Notes: generated by a model from the sequence alone, not told the origin. A stretch of DNA of 50,483 bases from Cytophagales bacterium (GCA_013298865.1 JAAFJL010000014.1:1-50483), one strand, 5' to 3'; positions 1 through 8,619 are shown, counted from the stretch's first letter. Made by a program: numbers and translations.

Positions 1-1
1 T

Positions 2-1348
2 TCTGCTGATGCTTTAAAGAGTGTCCAGAATCCGCTTTTACCTAAAAATTCTCCACTTTTGGGCAAGGCAAAGGCTGTGATTTATATTCATACGGCTGGG
101 GCTCCGTCTCAGTTAGAAATGTTTGACTACAAGCCCGAACTCCAAAAAATGGATGGTTTACCATGTCCACAATCGTTTCTGGAAGGAAAGAAATTTGCTT
201 TTATCAGGGGTACGCCTAATATGTTGGGTGGACAGGCAACTTTTACTCAGAGTGGAAAAAGTGGAGCTTGGATTGCAGATACACTGCCTCATTTACAGAC
301 AGTTGCAGATGAAATTTCATTCCTGAAAGCCATGCACACAGACCAATTCAACCACGCACCTGCACAGCTATTGATGCACACAGGCTCGCCACGGTTGGGT
401 CGTCCTGCGATGGGGGCATGGGTTACGTATGGGCTTGGTTCAGAAAATCAGAATTTGCCAGGCTATGTAGTGTTGGCTTCAGGCGGTCAAAACCCAGATG
501 CTGGAAAATCTGCTTGGGGAAGTGGTTTTTTGCCTTCGGTTTATCAGGGCGTTCAGTGTCGGTCTGAGGGCGACCCCGTTCTCTACATCACTGACCCCGA
601 AGGCATGAGCAGAGATTTGCGTAAACGTTCGATTGAAGCAATTAATCAAATTAACCAAAAACAATACGAAGAATTCCACGACCCTGAGACACTCGCAAGG
701 ATTTCTCAGTACGAGATGGCTTTCAAAATGCAAACTTCTGTCCCCGAAGTAATGGACATTAAAAACGAGCCAAAGTATATTCATGAAATGTATGGTACAG
801 AATTGGGTAAAGAAAGTTTTGCCAATAACTGCCTATTAGCCAGAAAGTTAGTAGAAAATGGCGTACGCTTTGTGCAACTTTTTGACTGGGGTTGGGACTT
901 TCACGGAAACGTAAAAGATAATTCCTTAGATTTTGCCTTGGCTTACAAATGCAAGCAAACAGACCAAGCCACTGCCGCTTTGTTAAATGATTTAAAACAG
1001 CGTGGTATGTTAGAAAATACACTCGTGGTTTGGGGCGGAGAGTTTGGTAGAACACCTATGCAGGAAAATCGTGAAGGCAAATTGTTGTCCTATAAAGGTC
1101 GTGACCACCATACGGAGGCATTTACCATTTGGATGGCAGGCGGTGGGATTCGGCAGGGATATACACACGGTGAAACTGACCCGATTGGCTACGCTGGAAT
1201 TTCGGGCAGAACATCTACCTACGACTTACAGGCAACGATTTTGCACACTTTGGGCTTTGATCATGAGAAATTTACTTATCCGTTTCAAGGAAGAAATTTT
1301 AGACTGACAGACGTACATGGGAAGGTAATAAATGAGGTTTTGGGGTGA
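2..1348 (+). CDS. DUF1501 family protein, 5' end outside the window
   Basis: The frame is open from the first bases (reading S-A-D-A-L-K... before the first possible TTG start at 59), so the gene begins upstream and only its last 448 codons are present. The sequence [25 protein letters not shown] followed by G-x-P-x-P is the opening signature of DUF1501, a family with an alkaline phosphatase/sulfatase-like fold. Later family landmarks are [27 protein letters not shown] and [17 protein letters not shown], carrying the conserved His and Asp residues. The biochemical function of DUF1501 is not established. In Bacteroidota and Planctomycetota it usually follows a Planctomycete-type cytochrome/PSD1 gene, which may lie just outside. 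The missing N terminus probably carries a Tat signal, typical of the family but not visible here. An alpha-L-fucosidase follows 175 bp downstream. Family confidence is high, function low. Confidence 0.88.
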   Translation, partial: SADALKSVQNPLLPKNSPLLGKAKAVIYIHTAGAPSQLEMFDYKPELQKMDGLPCPQSFLEGKKFAFIRGTPNMLGGQATFTQSGKSGAWIADTLPHLQTVADEISFLKAMHTDQFNHAPAQLLMHTGSPRLGRPAMGAWVTYGLGSENQNLPGYVVLASGGQNPDAGKSAWGSGFLPSVYQGVQCRSEGDPVLYITDPEGMSRDLRKRSIEAINQINQKQYEEFHDPETLARISQYEMAFKMQTSVPEVMDIKNEPKYIHEMYGTELGKESFANNCLLARKLVENGVRFVQLFDWGWDFHGNVKDNSLDFALAYKCKQTDQATAALLNDLKQRGMLENTLVVWGGEFGRTPMQENREGKLLSYKGRDHHTEAFTIWMAGGGIRQGYTHGETDPIGYAGISGRTSTYDLQATILHTLGFDHEKFTYPFQGRNFRLTDVHGKVINEVLG

Positions 1349-1406
1349 TTTCTCGATGTGGAGTGCCGCCCAGCTCGATTTTCGTTTTTCGATGTTTGTT
1401 AAAAAA

Positions 1407-1490
1407 ACCGCAAGGTCACAAAGACGGAAATTAGATTTGATAACTTTTCAAAAAAGTTATCAAATCTTCAAAAACTTGCGTCCTTGCGGT
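1407..1490. repeat. nested palindromic repeat, possible terminator
   Basis: Two nested inverted repeats lie between the DUF1501 and fucosidase genes. The outer arms are ACCGCAAGG (1407-1415) and CCTTGCGGT (1482-1490). The inner arms form a perfect 16-bp stem (1433-1448 and 1452-1467) around a 3-nt loop, left arm AGATTTGATAACTTTT. A variant of the inner stem with a compensating base-pair change occurs at 12726-12759, so this is a dispersed element and not a one-off terminator. It could still stop transcription after the DUF1501 gene. Confidence 0.8.
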
Positions 1491-1523
1491 AAACAGATTT
1501 AAAATTCAAAAAAACTAAATAAT

Positions 1524-2846
1524 ATGAAAAAAATCTTACTCTCAATTGCCTTTTTAGTTACTTCATTATTAGCCTTTTCACAGGCTACTTATACCCCAAC
1601 TCCTGAAAATTTGAAGGCTCGTGAAGAGTTTGAACAAGCACGTTTCGGGATGTTTATTCACTGGGGTGTATCCAGTATTTTGGGCGATGGCGAGTGGGTA
1701 ATGCAAATGAGAAATATTCCCGTAAAAGATTATACAAAACTCCAAAAAATCTTTAATCCCATTGATTTTAATGCCAAAACTTGGGTAGGAATTGCCAAAA
1801 ATGCAGGCATGAAATACATCACGCTAATCACTCGGCATCATGATGGTTTCAGTAATTTCGACACAAAACAGTCGGATTGGAATGTCATGAAAACACCCTT
1901 CAAACGTGACATTGTGAAGGAATTAGCCGATGAATGTCATCTTCAAGGAATTAAAATCTGTTTTTACTATTCGCTATTAGACTGGTACAGAAGCGATTAC
2001 CCTTATGAGCTTGGACGAACAGGAAAAGGTACAGGACGTACTGAAAAAAGTGATTATGCCAGTTATTTAAAATTCATGAAAGCTCAGATTACTGAACTTT
2101 TAACAAATTATGGTGAAGTTTCTACCATTTGGTTTGATGGTTTTTGGGATCAAAAAGATAATGACCATGACAAAAACAGTAAGTCGAGATTAGATTGGAA
2201 AATGGATGAAATTTATACGCTAATTCATAAATTACAACCTCGTTGTTTGGTCGGGAATAATCACCATGAAACACCTTTAGTTGGAGAAGATTTTCAGATG
2301 TTCGAGAAGGATTTACCAGGCGGAAATTCAACAGGTTTTGGTGGGGCAGAAATCTCAAAATTACCCATGGAAACCTGCGAGACCATCAGCGACGCTTGGG
2401 GATTCAATATCAATGACCGTAAGTATAAATCAACCAAAGAATTGGTAGATTATTTAGTAAAAGCCTCTGGTTTTGGGGCAAACTTTTTGTTGAATGTTGG
2501 TCCAATGCCCAATGGCGAAATCCAACCCGAATTTGTAGATAGATTAGCAGAAATGGGGACTTGGCTAAAGGTTTACGGAGAAACAATTTATGGAACAAAA
2601 GGCGGATTCATTCGTCCACAAAATTGGGGAGCAGTCACAGAAAAAGGGAATAAAATATACCTTCATTTGCTGAAATATTCGGATGATAAATTTATGTTAA
2701 AAATCCCTCAGAACGTGAAATCTGCTAAGTTTTTCAAAGGAAAAAATCCTGTAAAATTCCAAAAATTAGACAATGATTTCTACGTTTTTGATGTGGCATC
2801 AATGGATAAAAAAGAAATGGATAATGTAATTGAATTAGAAAGGTGA
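1524..2846 (+). CDS. Alpha-L-fucosidase, glycoside hydrolase family 29
   Basis: Exported GH29 enzyme of 440 residues that would release alpha-L-fucose from glycans by a retaining mechanism. Residues 1-20 are a signal peptide ending LLAFSQ. The catalytic domain starts at RFGMFIHWGVSS (about 40-51), continues through the RHHDGF substrate-binding motif (104-109), and carries the family nucleophile as Asp205 in TIWFDG. The acid/base is probably a Glu in ETCETISDAWGF (283-294), though the exact residue cannot be fixed without alignment. The length fits a catalytic domain plus a small C-terminal beta domain, with no carbohydrate-binding module or type IX sorting domain evident. It sits between a DUF1501 gene and a Tat-exported propeller, not in a SusCD locus. 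The ATG at 1524 gives a clean signal peptide. GH29 confidence is high. The natural substrate is unknown, although sulfated fucose polymers would suit the neighbours. Confidence 0.95.
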   Translation: MKKILLSIAFLVTSLLAFSQATYTPTPENLKAREEFEQARFGMFIHWGVSSILGDGEWVMQMRNIPVKDYTKLQKIFNPIDFNAKTWVGIAKNAGMKYITLITRHHDGFSNFDTKQSDWNVMKTPFKRDIVKELADECHLQGIKICFYYSLLDWYRSDYPYELGRTGKGTGRTEKSDYASYLKFMKAQITELLTNYGEVSTIWFDGFWDQKDNDHDKNSKSRLDWKMDEIYTLIHKLQPRCLVGNNHHETPLVGEDFQMFEKDLPGGNSTGFGGAEISKLPMETCETISDAWGFNINDRKYKSTKELVDYLVKASGFGANFLLNVGPMPNGEIQPEFVDRLAEMGTWLKVYGETIYGTKGGFIRPQNWGAVTEKGNKIYLHLLKYSDDKFMLKIPQNVKSAKFFKGKNPVKFQKLDNDFYVFDVASMDKKEMDNVIELER

Positions 2847-2862
2847 AAATCACAAAAGGGAA

Positions 2863-3003
2863 AGTATTAAGTACCAAGAAATTGTTGCAATATTTTCGGC
2901 AATTCTATGGGTCTGTAAAATTTTGTAATTTGCTTTAGATTAAATAAAATGGAAGCCCATTCGTCGATACAATCTTAATACTTAGGACTTGATACTTAAT
3001 ACT
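2863..3003. repeat. inverted repeat spanning an intergenic region
   Basis: AGTATTAAGTACCAAG at 2863-2878 faces CTTGATACTTAATACT at 2988-3003, a 16-bp inverted repeat with one mismatch and about 110 nt between the arms. It fills most of the space between the fucosidase and the next gene, ending 13 bp before the latter's start codon. No T-run follows, so a simple terminator is unlikely. It is one of several AT-rich imperfect palindromes in this window. Confidence 0.7.
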
Positions 3004-3016
3004 CAAAATACTAATC

Positions 3017-4090
3017 ATGAACGAACACAATTCAAGAAGAAACTTTCTGATAACCAGTGGATTAGCCATTGGTGGAGGAATCCTGTCTCAGAATGTTTTA
3101 GCAAAAAACCAAAAAATGGAAGACATTATTATTGGACATAATTCACATAAATATCGGGTAAAAACTGGTTGGGGAATATTAGATGCTGGCAAAAATCCTG
3201 TGAACGATTGCCATGAAATGGTAGAAGACGCCAAAGGGCGGTTGATTATGTGTACCAACGAAACCAAAAATAATATCTTGATTTATGATAAATCTGGAAA
3301 GTTATTGGAAACTTGGGGAACAACTTTCCCTGGGGCTCACGGACTCACGATTGCTAACGAAGGAGCAGAACAGTTCCTTTATATTTGTGACAATGCTCGC
3401 CACCAAGTCATTAAAACTGACTTGAAAGGGCGTGAAATCATGAAGTTAGAATATCCCAAAGAGACGGGGGGGTATGATGCTCCCAATCAATTTGTTCCCA
3501 CAGAAACTGCCATAAATCCTATGAATGGAGATATTTATGTAACAGATGGTTACGGAGCAAATTATGTGACTCAGTATGATGCCAAAGGGAAATACATCCG
3601 TCATTGGGGCGGAAGAACTGCTGATGGAAGCTATGCTGATGATAAATTCAATTGCTGTCATGGAGTTTTGGTTGACACTCGTGACAAGAAGAATCCAACA
3701 CTTTTGATAACTGACCGTGGGCATCAATGCCTGAAAAGGTTCACGCTGGACGGCAAATTTTTGGCAGTTTATCGTTACCCAGGAACATTTATTTGTCGCC
3801 CAGTTTTGCATGGCGAAAATATTTTTGCAGCAGCATACAGAAGTGGAGATGCCTCTTGGTTGAATTCTGGCTATATTCAAGTATTAGATAAAGACATGAA
3901 AGTGATTTCCACGCCAGGTGGTTCAGAACCTGTTTATAAAGATGGTAAGCTCGTTCGCCAATATAAAGATGACCCAAATAATGTTTTCATGCACCCGCAT
4001 GACGTATATGTGGACTCAGACGAAAACGTGTACATTCCGCAGTGGAATTCTAAAAAAACTTATCCAGTGAAATTGGAAAGAGTAGTCTAA
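3017..4090 (+). CDS. Tat-exported beta-propeller protein (NHL-like)
   Basis: A 357-residue protein with a twin-arginine signal, SRRNFL at residues 6-11 (Arg7-Arg8), followed by a hydrophobic stretch TSGLAIGGGILS. It should be exported folded to the periplasm. The mature part has repeating blocks of the form D-x-x-G-R/K-x-x-x-W/Y-G with PHGLTI-like and HPHDVYVDSDENVYI segments, typical of a six-bladed NHL propeller as in peptidylglycine lyase-like proteins. HGV/HGL and HPHD histidines recur on the blades and could bind a metal, as in that lyase, but this is inference. It lies between a secreted fucosidase and a membrane cytochrome on the same strand, so co-function is plausible. The start is supported by the intact Tat motif. 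The enzymatic role, if any, is unknown. Confidence 0.78.
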   Translation: MNEHNSRRNFLITSGLAIGGGILSQNVLAKNQKMEDIIIGHNSHKYRVKTGWGILDAGKNPVNDCHEMVEDAKGRLIMCTNETKNNILIYDKSGKLLETWGTTFPGAHGLTIANEGAEQFLYICDNARHQVIKTDLKGREIMKLEYPKETGGYDAPNQFVPTETAINPMNGDIYVTDGYGANYVTQYDAKGKYIRHWGGRTADGSYADDKFNCCHGVLVDTRDKKNPTLLITDRGHQCLKRFTLDGKFLAVYRYPGTFICRPVLHGENIFAAAYRSGDASWLNSGYIQVLDKDMKVISTPGGSEPVYKDGKLVRQYKDDPNNVFMHPHDVYVDSDENVYIPQWNSKKTYPVKLERVV

Positions 4091-4105
4091 TTTGGAAAAT
4101 TTTTA

Positions 4106-4173
4106 ATTTGAAAATTTGGAAATGTTAGTAGTGCATTTCTAAGTTTTCAAATTACATTTTCAAATTTTCAAAT
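4106..4173. repeat. AT-rich inverted repeat, shared with a second locus
   Basis: ATTTGAAAATTTGGAAATG (4106-4124) pairs with CATTTTCAAATTTTCAAAT (4155-4173), 19 bp with one mismatch. The right arm occurs as an exact 19-nt reverse complement at 40998-41016, which marks it as a dispersed repeat. Further (A)TTTTCAAATTAAT copies follow up to the start codon of the next gene. Confidence 0.75.
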
Positions 4174-4195
4174 CATCAAATTTTCAAATTAATAC

Positions 4196-5689
4196 ATGAT
4201 TTTTTTACAAACTCAAGCCCCGTCAGACTGGGCAATGTTTTTTGGGCATTTTCATCCCGTGGTGGTTCACCTTCCCATAGGAATGTTAGTAATTGCCCTT
4301 ATTCTTGAAATTATTTCTCGTAAAAAAGGTTTAGAGAACCTTCAACCTGCTATTACCCCAATACTTTTTTGGGGCATGATTTCAGCCTTGATTTCGTGTT
4401 TGTTCGGATGGTTGCTTTCTCAGTCAGGAGAATATAATGAGGATACACTTTTCTGGCATCAATGGATGGGTATTGGTGTTGCAATGGTCTCCTTAGCGGC
4501 TTGGTACATGAAGAAAAATTGGGCTACCGACCAGACGTTAAAGAAAGCCTTCATGCCAAGTATGTACGCTCTTGCGGCTTTGCTAACAGGCACTGGGCAT
4601 TTGGGCGGAAACATGACCCACGGCGAAGACTATCTATACACTTATACACCCGAACCTTTCCGTAGTATTGCAGGTCTGCCTCCACGTACGACTGGAAAAA
4701 GTGCAACCAAGAAAATTGACAATATCAACGAAGCCCTTGTGTATCAGGATTTGGTTGCCCCAGTGATGGAACAAAAGTGTTGGTCTTGCCACAATGCCAA
4801 TAAAATCAAAGGTCAGTTACGAATGGATAAACCTGAATTATTGGCAAAAGGAGGAGAGCATGGAGCAATTTTCAAAGCAAATGACCCTACAAATTCTGAA
4901 ATGTTGAAGCGAGTACTACTCGACCCGAATGATGAACACCATATGCCTCCAAAAGGCAAAGTACCAATGACCGAACAAGAAATTGCTTTGGTGCATTGGT
5001 GGATTCAGAACGGGGCGAAATTTGATACAAAAGTTGCTCAAAACAAGCAGGATGATAAAATTAAGCCGATTTTGGCTGCCTTAGCTGGCGGTACATTGGT
5101 AGGAACAGTGGCGACAGGAGGAGGAGAAACGATTTCGCCAATTTTCAATGAAAAAGTATCGGCTGCCTCAGAAAAAGACATCAAGAAATTATCAGATTTG
5201 AACGTAATCGTGATGCCAGTTTCAAAAGATCAGAATTATTTAGATGTGAATTTTATCAATGCCAGAAACTTGGATGATTCAAAAATTAGTTTAGTGTCTA
5301 ATCTTTCAGAGCAAATCGTTTGGTTAAAGTTAGGTAGTACAAAAGTTACTGACAAATCGCTTTCGGATATTTCAAAACTAAAAAATCTGACTCGTTTAAA
5401 CTTGGAACATACCGTAGTTTCTGATGCTGGAATTGCCCAATTGAAAGACATGAAATTCTTGGAATACCTTAATCTTTTCGATACTAAAATTACTGATGCA
5501 GGATTGAAAGAATTAGCAAAGTTACCCGCCATTAAAAAGATTTATTGTTGGCAAACGAAAGTGACAAAGCAAGGTGTAGAAGCATTGAAAAAAATCAATC
5601 CTAAAATCGAAATTGATACAGGTTGGCAAGACAAAATGCCCACTACGGACACTACAAAGACTTTGGTTGCCAAAGAAATAGCGAAGTAA
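4196..5689 (+). CDS. Membrane c-type cytochrome with DUF2231-like and leucine-rich repeat domains
   Basis: A 497-residue three-part protein. Residues about 15-150 hold four predicted membrane helices with the motif GHFHPVVVHLPIG (His20, His25), as in DUF2231-like modules. Residues about 180-275 are a Planctomycete-type cytochrome c domain with CWSCH at 195-199 for covalent heme and HHMPPKG supplying Met250 as the likely second axial ligand. Residues about 330-480 hold leucine-rich repeats of the L-x-x-L-x-x-L-x-L-x-x-T-x-V/I-x-D-x-G-I/L type. It probably sits in the inner membrane with heme and repeats in the periplasm, in electron transfer or binding. The ATG at 4196 immediately precedes a membrane-compatible N terminus. 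It is the last gene of the plus-strand cluster and is followed by a strong terminator. The partner and pathway are not known. Confidence 0.85.
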   Translation: MIFLQTQAPSDWAMFFGHFHPVVVHLPIGMLVIALILEIISRKKGLENLQPAITPILFWGMISALISCLFGWLLSQSGEYNEDTLFWHQWMGIGVAMVSLAAWYMKKNWATDQTLKKAFMPSMYALAALLTGTGHLGGNMTHGEDYLYTYTPEPFRSIAGLPPRTTGKSATKKIDNINEALVYQDLVAPVMEQKCWSCHNANKIKGQLRMDKPELLAKGGEHGAIFKANDPTNSEMLKRVLLDPNDEHHMPPKGKVPMTEQEIALVHWWIQNGAKFDTKVAQNKQDDKIKPILAALAGGTLVGTVATGGGETISPIFNEKVSAASEKDIKKLSDLNVIVMPVSKDQNYLDVNFINARNLDDSKISLVSNLSEQIVWLKLGSTKVTDKSLSDISKLKNLTRLNLEHTVVSDAGIAQLKDMKFLEYLNLFDTKITDAGLKELAKLPAIKKIYCWQTKVTKQGVEALKKINPKIEIDTGWQDKMPTTDTTKTLVAKEIAK

Positions 5690-5701
5690 TTACCTTTTAA
5701 A

Positions 5702-5733
5702 AAGTCCTATCACTAAACTGATAGGGCTTTTTT
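5702..5733 (+). terminator. intrinsic terminator after the cytochrome gene
   Basis: AAGTCCTATCA (5702-5712 region) pairs with TGATAGGGCTT (5719-5729) across a 6-nt loop, with one G-U pair, followed by a run of Ts. It closes the 1-5.7 kb plus-strand cluster. The T-run overlaps the -33 box of the next gene. Confidence 0.88.
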
Positions 5734-5761
5734 GTTTCTTCACGGAATATGATTTACTTTG
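5731..5761 (+). promoter_or_regulatory. candidate Bacteroidota-type promoter for the AAA-DUF4435 gene
   Basis: TTTG at 5731-5734, a 19-nt spacer, then TTACTTTG at 5754-5761. This is one mismatch from the Bacteroidota consensus TTTG/TAnnTTTG with correct spacing. The predicted transcript would start about 12 nt before the ATG at 5780, giving the gene its own short-leader promoter. Confidence 0.5.
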
Positions 5762-5779
5762 TGTAAAGCAAAACAGGAT

Positions 5780-7390
5780 ATGAATATTACGAAATTACAA
5801 TTTAAGAATTTTAAACGTTTTTCAGATGTAACGATAGATAACGTGCCAGAAACCAGTAAGTTAGTTCTTTTGATTGGTGCAAATGGTTCAGGAAAGTCAT
5901 CTTTATTTGATGGTTTTAATTATCTTCAAACTCGAACAAATCAAAGTCATAGAAATGAGGAAGTCATAGAATATTATCAAAAAGGAAGTTCAAAAGGAGA
6001 AATCTTTATTGATACTCCCAACGAGAAAATCCATCATGTATTGGGGAGTAAAACCATTGGAGATAATCTGAATAATCTAAAACTTTTTGGAAGAAGTAGC
6101 ATTCGTATCGTTCCAACTTTGGGAAATAAAGGTAACCCTTACGAAATAGAAGATGATACAGACCGACCTAAAAAATTCATCGACAATGATACCCGTTTTG
6201 TAAACGATGTGTATTCTTACATCAAGCAAATAGATGATGCTCTCAGAGAACCCGTTTTTAGCGGAAAGACAGCTGATACCTTACAAATCTTCCATAGTTT
6301 TATAGACCCCCTGAATAAATCTCTTGCTCAAATCTTCAAGAATGATAAATTAGCGATTCAAATGGTGGAATTTGCGAGTTCTACCCCAGAAGTTCCTGCT
6401 AAACTAATTTTCCAAAAAGGGAGTTCAAAAATCAATTATGACTTATTAAGCCACGGTGAAAAACAAGTCGTAGTTTTATTATTGAATTTCATTGTTCGTA
6501 AATCCCATTACCAAGATTCCATCATTTATATTGATGAAATGGATTGTCATTTGAATACTTCACTGCAATATAATCTGCTTGAAGAAATTGTAAATAACTG
6601 GATTCCAGATAATTCCCAATTATGGACAGCCTCTCACGCATTAGGATTTATAGATTTTGCTCGGAAGTCAGACCAAGCCAGTATTGTTGATTTTGATTCG
6701 TTGGATTTTGATTACCCTCAAATCCTTTTACCAGAACCCAAAGAAAATTTGGAGGTTTACGAAATAGCAATTCCAAGTAATATTTTATTTGAATTATTGT
6801 CGAATAAAAAATTGGTGGTTTGTGAAAATCAGAATGATAAATATTTTAATTTACTCAATCTGCAAGATACAATCTTTGTTGGTGTGCGAGATTCCCGTGA
6901 TGTATTCTTACATATTAAACGAGAAAAACGGTATCGTTCAATCCGAGACAGAGATTTTCTTTCTGATAGTGAAATTGTCAGGATTGCTGAAAAATATCCT
7001 AATCATCGAATTTTGAAATATTATGATTTTGAAAACTATCTTTATCATCCAGATAATTTATTGGAAATCAGTCCGTTAGGGTTCGGCAAGGCTGAGTATT
7101 TGACTGAGATTCTGAGACAAAAAAATGACAGAATTTATTCAATTTTGCCAGTTTTAGGAACATCCCGCCAAAATTATGAAGAGTTTAAGACAGACGAGAC
7201 TTTAAGAGACAAAAACCTTGATAGTATCATTGAGGATTTAAGAAGCGATGATTTTGAACGTTTTTATAAATTCTTTGATATGAAATCTCAGTTCAATCGA
7301 AAGTATTTAGAGAAGTTTAGTCTCAGCAAAGAAAAATTAGTATCAACACAATGGTTTAAATCTCAAATTAATGCTCTTTTAGTCGAGTAA
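5780..7390 (+). CDS. AAA family ATPase fused to a DUF4435/TOPRIM-like domain (PARIS/OLD-like)
   Basis: A 536-residue soluble protein. The N-terminal ABC/SMC-type ATPase has the opening N-I-T-K-L-x-F-K-N-F-K-R-F, Walker A GANGSGKSS (33-41), signature LSHGEKQ (223-229), Walker B IIYIDEMD with Glu253, and switch His286 in TASHA. From about residue 340 a second domain shows VCENQND (Glu349, Asp353), RDRDF (Asp390, Asp392) and YDFENYLYHP (Glu418), which is the acidic pattern of DUF4435/TOPRIM nucleases. ATPase plus DUF4435 is the pairing of AriA and AriB in PARIS anti-phage systems, which are known as two genes or as a fusion; OLD-type nucleases are organised similarly. It is shorter than the two PARIS proteins combined. 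The ATG at 5780 is preferred over an upstream TTG because the ATPase strand begins there. No other defence gene is adjacent. Architecture is fairly certain; a defence role is inferred. Confidence 0.8.
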   Translation: MNITKLQFKNFKRFSDVTIDNVPETSKLVLLIGANGSGKSSLFDGFNYLQTRTNQSHRNEEVIEYYQKGSSKGEIFIDTPNEKIHHVLGSKTIGDNLNNLKLFGRSSIRIVPTLGNKGNPYEIEDDTDRPKKFIDNDTRFVNDVYSYIKQIDDALREPVFSGKTADTLQIFHSFIDPLNKSLAQIFKNDKLAIQMVEFASSTPEVPAKLIFQKGSSKINYDLLSHGEKQVVVLLLNFIVRKSHYQDSIIYIDEMDCHLNTSLQYNLLEEIVNNWIPDNSQLWTASHALGFIDFARKSDQASIVDFDSLDFDYPQILLPEPKENLEVYEIAIPSNILFELLSNKKLVVCENQNDKYFNLLNLQDTIFVGVRDSRDVFLHIKREKRYRSIRDRDFLSDSEIVRIAEKYPNHRILKYYDFENYLYHPDNLLEISPLGFGKAEYLTEILRQKNDRIYSILPVLGTSRQNYEEFKTDETLRDKNLDSIIEDLRSDDFERFYKFFDMKSQFNRKYLEKFSLSKEKLVSTQWFKSQINALLVE

Positions 7391-7414
7391 ATAATTCAAT
7401 TCCTTACCAAATTC

Positions 7415-8008
7415 ATGAAATCAATCTTTCTAAAAATATCATTTTTCTTTTTGCTTACACCTTTTTATTCAACTGCTCAAGAATTGGTTACGGTTGGGCT
7501 TAGTGGAGGTTTTTCGATGTTTCCATCAACTGTAAATGCTGTTGGGACAAATCCTGGTCTTGGCTTTTGTTTGAGATACTTTTCGAGTCCCCGATTTTCA
7601 ATGGGATTCTCTTTTCGTAAGACTTTTACCCAATTCAAAGGTACAGATTATAAGGTATCAGGCAGGTTTTCACCTCTAACACTTTCGATGGAATATTATC
7701 CCTTGAAAGGTAAATTTTCGCCGTATATTGGGACAGATTTGGGCTTGCAATTTTCTGCTTTAGATTTGACCTATAATCTCAAACAAGAAAGTTACGATAT
7801 TCCTTCCTACTTTTTTTCCCCGAAATTGGGTTTAAAATACCAGTTCGACAAACGTTGGATGATTGTCGGTGAGGTAATTCCAAACTTTATCAAATTTCCG
7901 AATGATGACCCTGTTTTCTTAGATACAGATTTAATGAGTAAAACAAACTTTAGATACCCAACTAAATTTACTAATATCCAAGCAACAATACTTTTTGTGA
8001 TTGAATAG
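7415..8008 (+). CDS. Outer-membrane beta-barrel protein (porin-like)
   Basis: A 197-residue protein with a signal peptide ending PFYSTAQ at about residue 22. The rest is short amphipathic strands separated by turns (FSMGFSFRKTF, FSPYIGTDLGLQFS, LGLKYQFDKRWMIVGEVIPNF), ending in a strand that closes with IQATILFVIE, the alternating pattern expected for an eight-stranded barrel. PYIGTDLGLQF is typical of the Bacteroidota OmpA-like/porin-family barrels. It begins 24 bp after the AAA-DUF4435 gene, so it may be co-transcribed, but the two products act in different compartments and the link may be accidental. Specific function is unknown. Confidence 0.75.
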   Translation: MKSIFLKISFFFLLTPFYSTAQELVTVGLSGGFSMFPSTVNAVGTNPGLGFCLRYFSSPRFSMGFSFRKTFTQFKGTDYKVSGRFSPLTLSMEYYPLKGKFSPYIGTDLGLQFSALDLTYNLKQESYDIPSYFFSPKLGLKYQFDKRWMIVGEVIPNFIKFPNDDPVFLDTDLMSKTNFRYPTKFTNIQATILFVIE

Positions 8009-8028
8009 ATTTTGTGCAATGAGTGATT

Positions 8029-8063
8029 GAAAGAATGAATGATTGAGTGATTGAGTGAATAAT
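8029..8063. repeat. short tandem repeat
   Basis: A run of GAGTGATTGA / GAATGAATGA / GATTGAGT units, including two exact GATTGAGT copies at 8041-8056, lies just after a stop codon. Comparable units (GAATGAGTG/GATAGAGTG) follow another gene at 29308-29346. Confidence 0.7.
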
Positions 8064-8084
8064 AGGGGAGAGTAAATTTACAAC

Positions 8085-8125
8085 AAAAAAGAGGCTCAGA
8101 TTCCGTAGAATTGAGCCTCTTTTTT
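8085..8125. terminator. bidirectional intrinsic terminator
   Basis: AAAAAAGAGGCTCA (8085-8098) pairs exactly with TGAGCCTCTTTTTT (8112-8125) around a 13-nt loop. With A-runs on one side and T-runs on the other it can stop both convergent genes, the barrel on plus and DUF3592 on minus. Confidence 0.92.
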
Positions 8126-8148
8126 ATATGAATGTTAATGAAGTGAAA

Positions 8149-8619
8149 TTATTTTAGAGCCATCAGCACAATACTAATGCTAAGTAACAAAGTTCCAAAA
8201 ACCAAAAACACACCTGGCTGCAAACCTGGAATATTGTTTGAACCTAACACAGAATCTTCTGGATTTTCTTCATTATAACGTACAGGAATCTCGTCACCAA
8301 TATGGACATCTTGCGTTCCTTTATTTGCCTCAGTAACAAACTGTTTTCCGTTGGCTTGGAAAGTCACAATTGGGAAGTACATCGGAAACATCCCTGAGTG
8401 GTCGTGGCGTTCAAATCTTTTGTAATAATCAACCACTTTTCCTTGTGTAACTTGCGAGTGTGTAAGCCAAGCTCTGCGTTTCTGAAAAATGATAATTCCA
8501 GCAATGAGAAGTCCACAAGATAAAGCCAAGAAAACAACATTTACCGCAGGAGGTAAGCCCGCAACAACACCTGTTCCTCTGCCTGAAATTAAAAATATGG
8601 ATGTTAAAAAATGTGTCAT
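8149..8619 (-). CDS. DUF3592 domain membrane protein
   Basis: A 156-residue protein with two membrane helices, at about 25-47 (VVFLALSCGLLIAGIIIF) and 135-154 (GVFLVFGTLLLSISIVLMAL). Between them is a soluble beta domain with QVTQGKVVDYY, MYFPIVTFQANGKQFVTE and IGDEIPVRYNEENPEDS, the V-x-Y-x-P-x-x-P-x-D pattern of DUF3592. Members are small membrane proteins of unknown role in many bacteria. It stands alone on the minus strand with its own terminator. The family assignment is reasonably secure and the function is not known. Confidence 0.82.
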   Translation of the reverse strand: MTHFLTSIFLISGRGTGVVAGLPPAVNVVFLALSCGLLIAGIIIFQKRRAWLTHSQVTQGKVVDYYKRFERHDHSGMFPMYFPIVTFQANGKQFVTEANKGTQDVHIGDEIPVRYNEENPEDSVLGSNNIPGLQPGVFLVFGTLLLSISIVLMALK

